A DNA stretch of 5,045 nt from CAVAWX01 sp963642995 (lineage in GTDB: Bacteria; Actinomycetota; Coriobacteriia; Coriobacteriales; QAMH01), in the NCBI GenBank assembly GCA_963642995.1, contig CAVIIZ010000050.1, forward strand, positions 1 to 5,045. Direction: 5' to 3'. Position 1 is the stretch's first letter, and each line of letters begins with the position of its first letter. A program made the position numbers and the translations under genes. A model generated the notes under the pieces. That model saw only the letters and a program-made list of their open reading frames with translations, ran no database searches and was not told the DNA's origin. This document shows positions 1 to 3,910 of the stretch, in pieces.

Positions 1-34
1 CAAGGTCCACGAGTGCGCCATCGAGGAGCTGTAG
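1..34 (+). CDS. 3' end of an unidentified gene (last 10 codons)
   Basis: Reading from base 2, the frame gives KVHECAIEEL and then TAG at 32-34. The codon use fits high-GC coding DNA, with G or C at most third positions (AAG GTC CAC GAG TGC GCC ATC GAG GAG CTG), whereas the other two frames read as low-quality Arg/Gly/Ala-rich sequence. Ten residues are too few to name a family. It lies on the same strand as the tRNA and glmU, but a strong promoter intervenes, so it probably belongs to the preceding transcription unit. No T-rich terminator follows the stop; only a GC-rich palindrome occurs at 37-48. Confidence 0.45.
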   Translation, partial: KVHECAIEEL

Positions 35-73
35 GGGCGCGGCCGCGCGGGGCGCGATTCACCGTTTCGGCGG

Positions 74-103
74 TTGCCATCTTCGGCGCCCCTTCTCTAT
101 AAT
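74..103 (+). promoter_or_regulatory. Sigma-70-type promoter for tRNA-Gln and probably glmU
   Basis: The -35 box TTGCCA (74-79, 5 of 6 consensus bases) and a perfect -10 box TATAAT (98-103) are separated by 18 bp. Transcription should start near 110, about nine bases before the mature tRNA 5' end. It is the best housekeeping promoter in the window and sits in a short AT-richer patch. No comparable promoter was seen between the tRNA and glmU, so the transcript probably continues into glmU and perhaps prs and pth. Confidence 0.75.
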
Positions 104-118
104 CTGGCGGTACGCCAT

Positions 119-192
119 TGGGGCATCGTTCAACGGTAGGACAGCGGTTTTTGGTACCGTTAATGGGGGTTCGATTCCCTCTGCCCCAGCCA
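119..192 (+). tRNA. tRNA-Gln (anticodon UUG)
   Basis: A complete cloverleaf can be folded by hand. The acceptor stem 119-125/182-188 has seven Watson-Crick pairs, discriminator G189 and an encoded CCA at 190-192. The D stem is 128-131/139-142 with loop AACGGTA. The anticodon stem is 144-148/156-160, and its seven-base loop 149-155 carries TTG at 151-153, which reads CAA and, by wobble, CAG. A four-base variable loop (161-164) is followed by the T stem 165-169/177-181 with the TTCGATT loop. Identity features fit tRNA-Gln: a weak U-A first pair, G discriminator and UUG anticodon. The mature 3' end is only 19 bases before the glmU start, so RNase processing of a shared transcript would leave glmU with a very short leader. 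Confidence 0.97.
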
Positions 193-202
193 CTTTCTTG
201 CA

Positions 203-208
203 AAGGAG
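203..208 (+). promoter_or_regulatory. glmU Shine-Dalgarno AAGGAG with unusual spacing
   Basis: AAGGAG is a strong anti-SD match. It ends only three bases before GTG 212 but six bases before the next in-frame codon, TTG 215. Three bases is shorter than usual and six is near optimal, so spacing favours TTG 215, while start-codon preference (GTG over TTG) favours 212. The two proteins differ by one residue. Confidence 0.7.
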
Positions 209-211
209 CGC

Positions 212-1597
212 GTGTTGGAAGCCAGAGCGTTGATTCTCGCGGCGGGCGTCGGCACGCGCATGAAATCGGACAAACCGAAGGTGCTCCACGAGCTGCTGGG
301 CAAGCCGCTCGTGCGCTGGGTCGTGGACGCGTCGTATGCGGCAGGCTGCCGGATGGTGCACGTGGTGGTCGGGCACAAGCGCGCGCAGGTGGAGGCGGTG
401 CTGGACGACTGCACCATCTCCTTCCAGCCCGAGATGCTGGGCACGGGCAACACGGTCATGTGCGCCGCCGACGCGCTGGCGGGTTTTTCCGGCACCTTGC
501 TCGTCATGTGCGGCGACGCCCCGCTCGTGCGCCCCGAGACTTTGCGGGCGCTGCGCGAGGCCCACGAGCAGGCGGGCAACGCGGTCACCGTCTTGACCAT
601 GCACATGGACGACCCCACCGGCTACGGGCGCATCGTGCGCGACGGGGCCGGGGACGTGTCGCGCATCGTCGAGGAGAAGGACTGCACGCAGGCGCAGCGC
701 GCGGTGCGGGAGTGCAATTCCGGCATCTACTGCTTCGACGCCGCCGAGCTGCTGGGGCATCTCGACCGGCTGGACTGCGACAACGCGCAAGGCGAGTACT
801 ACCTCACCGACATGCTCGAGGTCTTGCGCGCGGACGGCCTGAAGGCGGGCAGCATGGTCGTGGGCGACAACGACGAGTGCCTCGGGGTGAACTCGCGCGT
901 CCAGCTCGCGCAGGCCACGAAGGTCATGCAGCGGCGCATCAACACCGCGCACATGCTGGCCGGCGTCACCTTCACCGATCCCGAGCTCGTGTGGGTGGGC
1001 CCGGACGTGCAGCTCGGCCGCGACGTCGAGCTGCTGCCCCTCACCATGCTCTCGGGCGCCACGCGCGTGGGCGCGGGGTCGACGGTGGGGCCGAACACGC
1101 GGCTGGCCGACTGCACGGTGGGCGAGGGTTGCAGCATCGAGGAGACGGTGGGCGACCGCGCCGAGATAGGCGACGGCTGCAACGTGGGGCCGCGCGCCTA
1201 CCTGCGGCCGGGCACGCGGCTGCTCGACGGGGCGCACGTGGGCACGCATGTCGAGGTGAAGAAGTCCACCATCGGGCCCGGCGCGAAGGTGCCGCACCTG
1301 TCGTATGTGGGCGATGCCACGGTGGGCGCGCGCGCGAACCTGGGCGCCGGCACCATCACCTGCAACTACGACGGGGTGAACAAGAACCCCACCACCATCG
1401 GCGAAGACGCCTTCATCGGCTCGTCGACCATGCTCGTGGCCCCTGTCTCGGTGGGGGCGCGGGCCACGGTGGGGGCGGCCAGCTGCATCACCGCCGACGT
1501 GCCCGACGACGCGCTCGCGCTGGAACGCAGCGAGCAGGTGGTGAAGGAGCACTGGCGCGAGAGGCACGAGGCCGCGCGCTCGGGCAAAGAGGAGTGA
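212..1597 (+). CDS. glmU: Bifunctional N-acetylglucosamine-1-phosphate uridyltransferase / glucosamine-1-phosphate acetyltransferase
   Basis: This cytoplasmic enzyme makes UDP-GlcNAc for peptidoglycan: it acetylates glucosamine-1-P with acetyl-CoA, then transfers UMP from UTP. The protein has 461 residues, the usual full length. The N-terminal pyrophosphorylase domain (about 1-228) has LAAGVGTRM then KPKVLH (R16, K23), Q72 with LGTG, GDAPL with metal ligand D102, the NAQGEYYLTD block, and the second metal ligand N227. A linker leads to a left-handed beta-helix of hexapeptide repeats (about 250-440). The acetyltransferase residues R332, K350, H362, Y365, N376, N385 and K391 sit one position from their E. 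coli counterparts. The start is GTG 212 or TTG 215. The gene follows tRNA-Gln closely and is followed by prs after 96 nt. One oddity is GTGNT where GTGHA is usual (N80, T81). The identification is secure. Confidence 0.97.
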   Translation: MLEARALILAAGVGTRMKSDKPKVLHELLGKPLVRWVVDASYAAGCRMVHVVVGHKRAQVEAVLDDCTISFQPEMLGTGNTVMCAADALAGFSGTLLVMCGDAPLVRPETLRALREAHEQAGNAVTVLTMHMDDPTGYGRIVRDGAGDVSRIVEEKDCTQAQRAVRECNSGIYCFDAAELLGHLDRLDCDNAQGEYYLTDMLEVLRADGLKAGSMVVGDNDECLGVNSRVQLAQATKVMQRRINTAHMLAGVTFTDPELVWVGPDVQLGRDVELLPLTMLSGATRVGAGSTVGPNTRLADCTVGEGCSIEETVGDRAEIGDGCNVGPRAYLRPGTRLLDGAHVGTHVEVKKSTIGPGAKVPHLSYVGDATVGARANLGAGTITCNYDGVNKNPTTIGEDAFIGSSTMLVAPVSVGARATVGAASCITADVPDDALALERSEQVVKEHWRERHEAARSGKEE

Positions 1598-1682
1598 GAC
1601 GGGTTTTCGCCGCAGCCGTCGCCGAGGGGCGCGGGGCGGGTGGAACGGAGCGGCCGCATGGAGGCGTGTCGCGCAGACGAGA

Positions 1683-1686
1683 GGAG
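1683..1686 (+). promoter_or_regulatory. prs Shine-Dalgarno deciding the start
   Basis: GGAG, within GAGGAGA, lies seven bases before ATG 1694. Two in-frame upstream starts exist: GTG 1640, which has no good SD, and ATG 1658, which has CGGAG seven bases upstream. Both would add a low-complexity tail (MEACRADERRSA) not found in PRPP synthetases. ATG 1694 already leaves about ten residues before the conserved LHIFSG strand, so it is preferred. Confidence 0.7.
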
Positions 1687-1693
1687 ATCGGCG

Positions 1694-2671
1694 ATGTCGA
1701 AGCGGCGCAGCAAGGCGGCGACCAAGCAACTGCACATTTTCTCGGGAAGCGTGCACCCCGAGCTGGCGGCCGAGATAGCCTCCTATCTCGACGTCGAGCC
1801 GGGCGACATACGCCTCGAGAAGTTCAGCAACGGCGAGAGCTACGTGCGCTACATGGAGTCGGTGCGCGGCGAGGACGTCTTTCTCGTGCAAAGCGTGAGC
1901 GGGCAGGTGAACGACGCGCTGATGGAGCTGCTGATCATGGTGGACGCGGCAAAGCGCGCGAGCGCGAACCGCATTCACGCCGTGATCACCCACTACGGCT
2001 ATGCGCGCCAAGACCGCAAGAGCGCCGCGCGCGAGCCCATCACCGCAAAGCTCGTGGCCGACCTGCTGCAGACGGCGGGCGTCCACGACGTCACCACCAT
2101 CGACCTTCACCAAGGCCAGATCCAGGGCTTTTTCAACGTGCCCGTGAACCACCTGACGGCGCTCAACATCTTCGCCGAATACTACAAGGCCAAAAAGCTC
2201 GACGACGTGTGCGTGGTCAGCCCCGACGTGGGGCGCGCGAAGGCGGCCAAGAAGCTCTCCGACATGCTGGGCGCGGACCTGGCCATCATGCACAAGGGGC
2301 GCCCGCGCCACAACGTGGCCGAGATCACGAGCATCATCGGCGACGTCGAGGGCAAGACCTGCATTTTAAACGACGACATGATCGACACGGCCGGCACCAT
2401 CTGCGCCGGCATGAAGGTGCTGAAGGACCGCGGCGCAAAGCAGGTGCTCGTGTGCGCGACGCATCCGGTGTTCTCCGGGCCTGCGTTCGAGCGCCTCGAG
2501 GCGTCGGTGGCCGACGAGGTGCTGGTGTGCAACACCATCCCCGTGCCCGAAGAGCACTTGCAGGGCAAGATAAAGACGGTGTCGGTCGCGCCGCTGTTCG
2601 CGCAGGCCATCGAGAACGTCTTCTCCAACGGCTCGGTGTCGAGCCTGTTCGACCCCGATTTCGCGCTGTAG
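1694..2671 (+). CDS. prs: Ribose-phosphate pyrophosphokinase (PRPP synthetase)
   Basis: It transfers pyrophosphate from ATP to ribose-5-phosphate, giving PRPP for purine, pyrimidine, NAD, His and Trp synthesis. From ATG 1694 the protein has 325 residues, typical of class I enzymes. It shows the ATP-binding GYARQDR segment (R105, Q106, D107), the catalytic/metal His in IDLHQGQIQGFF (H139), the flexible-loop Lys and Arg in HKGRP (K201, R203), and the PRPP loop DDMIDTAGT (227-235). SPDVGRAKAA and the C-terminal NGSVSSLFD resemble actinobacterial enzymes more than enterobacterial ones. N226 stands where a hydrophobic residue normally precedes the DD pair, and L225 is encoded by TTA, otherwise unseen in this window's genes. 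It lies between glmU and pth on the same strand, probably in one operon. Start certainty is moderate; identity is secure. Confidence 0.96.
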   Translation: MSKRRSKAATKQLHIFSGSVHPELAAEIASYLDVEPGDIRLEKFSNGESYVRYMESVRGEDVFLVQSVSGQVNDALMELLIMVDAAKRASANRIHAVITHYGYARQDRKSAAREPITAKLVADLLQTAGVHDVTTIDLHQGQIQGFFNVPVNHLTALNIFAEYYKAKKLDDVCVVSPDVGRAKAAKKLSDMLGADLAIMHKGRPRHNVAEITSIIGDVEGKTCILNDDMIDTAGTICAGMKVLKDRGAKQVLVCATHPVFSGPAFERLEASVADEVLVCNTIPVPEEHLQGKIKTVSVAPLFAQAIENVFSNGSVSSLFDPDFAL

Positions 2672-2674
2672 GGC

Positions 2675-2690
2675 GCCCGGGGGTCCGGGC
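2675..2690 (+). promoter_or_regulatory. Perfect GC hairpin just after prs
   Basis: GCCCGG (2675-2680) and CCGGGC (2685-2690) are perfect inverted repeats around a GGGT loop, beginning three bases after the prs stop. No T-tract follows (AAGGAG comes next), so an ordinary intrinsic terminator is unlikely. It may instead be a 3'-end stabiliser, a processing site, or a partial attenuator between prs and pth. In DNA this GC-rich, a six-bp hairpin can also arise by chance. Confidence 0.4.
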
Positions 2691-2696
2691 AAGGAG
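2691..2696 (+). promoter_or_regulatory. Displaced Shine-Dalgarno AAGGAG upstream of pth
   Basis: AAGGAG ends 30 bases before the pth ATG, too far to act directly, and no start codon in the pth frame lies closer. If the four GAAGGC copies (2699-2722) are removed, the sequence becomes AAGGAG, six bases (CAGAAC), then ATG, which is a textbook arrangement. It therefore looks like an ancestral ribosome binding site pushed away by repeat expansion. Confidence 0.45.
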
Positions 2697-2698
2697 CA

Positions 2699-2722
2699 GA
2701 AGGCGAAGGCGAAGGCGAAGGC
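2699..2722 (+). repeat. Four tandem GAAGGC hexamers before pth
   Basis: Four exact GAAGGC copies run from 2699 to 2722, followed by GAAC and ATG 2727. Each copy contains AAGG, a partial anti-SD match; the last (2718-2721) lies five bases before the ATG and probably serves as the working ribosome binding site. Short perfect tandem repeats can change copy number by slipped-strand mispairing, and here each change would alter spacing upstream of the pth start without touching the coding frame. Confidence 0.85.
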
Positions 2723-2726
2723 GAAC

Positions 2727-3290
2727 ATGGCCATCAAGCTTGTGGCGGGGCTGGGAAACCCCGGCGAGGAGTATGCGGGCACGCGCCACAACGCGGGCTT
2801 TGCCGTGGTGGACGCGCTGGCCTGCGAGCTGGGCGCACGCTATTGGAAAAGCGAGGGCGGGGCGGCCGTCGCGCACGTGAGGCGCGGCGGCGGGGAGCTG
2901 CTCTTGGCCAAGCCCCAAAGCTACATGAACACCTCGGGAGGGCCGCTCTCGAAGCTGATGCGCGCGCACCGCATCGAGGCGGGCGAGCTGCTGGTGGTCC
3001 ACGACGATTTGGACTTGGAGCCGGGGCGCATACGGGTGAAGGCGGGCGGCGGCACGGCCGGGCACAACGGCCTGAAGTCCATCCAGGCGAAACTGGGCAC
3101 CAACGAGTACGTGCGCGTGCGCGTCGGCATCGGGCACCCGCCCGGGAAAAAGCCCGTGGTCGACTTCGTGCTGCAGCGCCCCAAGGCCAAAGACGCCGAG
3201 GATTTCGAAGCCGCCTGCGATGCGGCGGTTCGCGCGGCCTTGTGCGTGGTGGACGAAGGGCCTGCCGCGGCCATGAACAAGTTCAACTAG
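2727..3290 (+). CDS. pth: Peptidyl-tRNA hydrolase
   Basis: This essential cytoplasmic enzyme hydrolyses the ester of peptidyl-tRNAs that drop off ribosomes, returning free tRNA and peptide. The 187-residue length is normal. The GLGNPG motif carries N11, followed by catalytic H21 in TRHNAGF; PQSYMN carries M67 and N68; HDDLDL carries D93; GTAGHNGL carries H113 and N114. M67, N68, D93 and N114 match E. coli numbering exactly. The start is fixed because MAIKLVAGLGNPG is the family's N-terminal strand and no start codon in this frame lies closer upstream. The 55-nt gap after prs holds a hairpin, a distant SD and a GAAGGC repeat, which suggests unusual translation initiation. The usual ctc/rplY between prs and pth is absent. 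The gene ends the + strand block and converges with the ferredoxin gene. Confidence 0.96.
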   Translation: MAIKLVAGLGNPGEEYAGTRHNAGFAVVDALACELGARYWKSEGGAAVAHVRRGGGELLLAKPQSYMNTSGGPLSKLMRAHRIEAGELLVVHDDLDLEPGRIRVKAGGGTAGHNGLKSIQAKLGTNEYVRVRVGIGHPPGKKPVVDFVLQRPKAKDAEDFEAACDAAVRAALCVVDEGPAAAMNKFN

Positions 3291-3298
3291 ACGCGAAA

Positions 3299-3328
3299 AG
3301 CGCCGGAGAAAGACGCGGGGAAAGGCGC
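3299..3328 (-). terminator. Possible weak terminator of the ferredoxin gene
   Basis: Read on the - strand, GCGCC (3328-3324) and GGCGC (3303-3299) can form a five-bp GC stem, with two further G-U pairs, around a roughly 20-base loop; TTTT follows at once. The stem is short and the loop long, so this is only a candidate. No T-tract is present for the + strand, so the end of the pth transcript is unexplained. Confidence 0.25.
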
Positions 3329-3336
3329 CCGCGCCC

Positions 3337-3519
3337 CTAGTCTTCGAGCGCGATGGCGCCCATCGGGCACTCCTCGACGCAGTCGCCGCACTCGATGCAG
3401 GCGTCTTCGTTTACGACCATCGCCGCGTCGCCGATGATGTCGAGCACGGACTGCGGGCACGCGTCCACGCAGATGCCGCATCCGGAGCATTCGTCGCTGT
3501 TCACCTCAGGTGCTGCCAT
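3337..3519 (-). CDS. 2[4Fe-4S] bacterial-type ferredoxin
   Basis: This is a small soluble electron carrier of 60 residues, the normal size for clostridial-type ferredoxins. Two classic CxxCxxCxxxCP motifs are complete: Cys11, 14, 17 and 21, then Cys41, 44, 47 and 51. In this fold each cluster takes three Cys from one motif and the last Cys of the other. The acidic sequence (many Asp/Glu) is also typical. Start ATG 3519 has AAGGGG six bases upstream; an in-frame ATG at 3540 would add only seven residues (MRLKGNH) and lose that spacing. It converges with pth and diverges from the PaaK-type ligase. Partners cannot be seen here; ferredoxin-dependent 2-oxoacid oxidoreductases are a reasonable guess for an anaerobe, not a demonstrated link. 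Confidence 0.95.
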   Translation of the reverse strand: MAAPEVNSDECSGCGICVDACPQSVLDIIGDAAMVVNEDACIECGDCVEECPMGAIALED

Positions 3520-3525
3520 ATGGTT

Positions 3526-3531
3526 CCCCTT
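3526..3531 (-). promoter_or_regulatory. Ferredoxin ribosome binding site
   Basis: AAGGGG on the - strand ends six bases before ATG 3519. This supports 3519 over the in-frame upstream ATG at 3540. Confidence 0.6.
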
Positions 3532-3577
3532 CAACCGCATGTCCGACGCGTCTGGCCGCGCCGTTTCCTTTACCGTC

Positions 3578-3603
3578 GCGCCTGAACATAACCATAAAGG
3601 CGC
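3578..3603. promoter_or_regulatory. Inverted repeat over the ferredoxin -10 region (operator candidate)
   Basis: GCGCCT (3578-3583) and AGGCGC (3598-3603) form a perfect six-bp inverted repeat around a 14-bp AT-rich core. The core contains the candidate -10 and a direct repeat of CATAA (3587-3591, 3593-3597). The repeat spans the -10 and predicted start, the position expected of a repressor site. The binding protein is unknown. Confidence 0.35.
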
Positions 3604-3613
3604 ACGCGCGCAA
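3585..3613 (-). promoter_or_regulatory. Candidate ferredoxin promoter
   Basis: On the - strand TTGCGC (3613-3608) and TATGTT (3590-3585) are spaced by 17 bp. The match to consensus is modest (3 and 4 of 6), but this is the only AT-rich patch upstream of the gene and the spacing is ideal. It predicts a start near 3578 and a leader of about 58 bases. Confidence 0.4.
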
Positions 3614-3716
3614 TAGGGAACGCGGATTTTCAGGGGAAGCGTTCGGTGGGCGTAACGGGCGCAGGCGCGTGCAGGGGCGAGGAGCGCATCGACGCTGCGG
3701 GCGTGGGCGCTGCGGC

Positions 3717-3761
3717 AGGCGGGCGCAGGAGGCGGGCGCAAGAGGCGGGCGCAAGAGGCGG
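3717..3761. repeat. 13-bp tandem repeat, three copies plus a partial fourth
   Basis: Three adjacent 13-mers read AGGCGGGCGCAGG (3717-3729), AGGCGGGCGCAAG (3730-3742) and AGGCGGGCGCAAG (3743-3755), and AGGCGG restarts at 3756. Copies two and three are identical and copy one differs by one base. Scattered GGGCGC motifs flank the array. The array lies about 75 bp upstream of the ligase -35 box. Confidence 0.85.
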
Positions 3762-3804
3762 CGGCGATGCGGTTTGCGGGCGCGGGCGCGGCGGCGAAGC
3801 TGCG

Positions 3805-3815
3805 GTGAATTTCAC
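3805..3815. promoter_or_regulatory. Short palindrome GTGAA-T-TTCAC upstream of the PaaK-type promoter
   Basis: A perfect 5-1-5 inverted repeat is centred at 3810, about 62 bases upstream of the predicted transcription start. It is one of the few AT-containing words in a very GC-rich stretch. The placement suits an activator site, but no regulator is visible and the repeat is short. Confidence 0.25.
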
Positions 3816-3835
3816 GTTACAGTGCCGCGTGCGCA

Positions 3836-3865
3836 TTGACCGCGCCGCGCGCGAGCGTCTATCGT
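3836..3865 (+). promoter_or_regulatory. Candidate promoter of the PaaK-type ligase gene
   Basis: TTGACC (3836-3841, 5 of 6 consensus bases) and TATCGT (3860-3865, 4 of 6) are separated by 18 bp. Transcription would begin near 3872, giving a leader of about 39 bases before ATG 3911. Confidence 0.5.
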
Positions 3866-3894
3866 GAGGCGCGCCGGCTTCACCATCACGAGAA

Positions 3895-3898
3895 GAGG
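3895..3898 (+). promoter_or_regulatory. Ribosome binding site of the PaaK-type gene
   Basis: GAGG, within AGAGGGGA, is 12 bases before ATG 3911. ATG 3901 is in another frame and too close to the site; ATG 3917, in frame, is farther away. The site therefore favours 3911, with somewhat long spacing. Confidence 0.45.
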
Positions 3899-3910
3899 GG
3901 ATGCACGTCC

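Larger units (their letters stand above)
3520..3900. other. Divergent intergenic region between ferredoxin and PaaK-type genes
   Basis: No convincing gene lies in these 381 bases. Open frames here are Ala/Arg/Pro/Gly-rich and result from lack of stops in GC-rich DNA. The stretch holds a ferredoxin promoter candidate, an inverted repeat over it, a 13-bp tandem repeat, a short palindrome, and a promoter candidate for the ligase gene. The middle (about 3650-3800) is rich in GGGCGC, seen at 3657, 3705, 3721, 3734, 3747, 3778 and 3784. Confidence 0.7.

Noticed and set aside
37..48. 12-bp palindrome GCGCGGCCGCGC as a terminator of the upstream gene
   Set aside because: Folding leaves at most four pairs and no T-tract follows; a GC-rich palindrome is expected by chance here.
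119..192. tRNA-Gln as an integration (att) site for a mobile element
   Set aside because: The tRNA is intact, and no integrase, direct repeat of its 3' end or foreign-looking DNA follows; housekeeping genes continue immediately.
1598..1693. Separate promoter or terminator between glmU and prs
   Set aside because: No -10/-35 pair or stem with T-tract was seen in these 96 bases; the gap seems to hold only the prs ribosome binding site and in-frame upstream start codons.
59..2311. Antisense open frame of 750 codons opposite glmU and prs
   Set aside because: The protein is a His/Arg/Ala/Val-rich mirror of the + strand codon bias, with no domain, no ribosome binding site and no promoter, and its 3' end crosses the tRNA gene.
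118..2880. Open + strand frame of 920 codons across tRNA-Gln, glmU, prs and pth
   Set aside because: It overlaps four secure genes in another frame, starts inside the tRNA, and translates to Arg/Gly/Ala/His-rich sequence with no recognisable domain. GC-rich coding DNA lacks stops in alternative frames.
3520..3741. N-terminal extension of the ferredoxin reading frame up to 3741
   Set aside because: The extension is Arg/Ala/Pro-rich, runs through the candidate promoter, and is absent from this ferredoxin family; ATG 3519 has its own SD.
3646..3867. Small + strand frame through the 13-bp repeat (73 codons), and - strand counterparts
   Set aside because: The translations are Gly/Ala/Arg or Ala/Pro repeats dictated by the DNA repeat; no SD and no resemblance to known small proteins.
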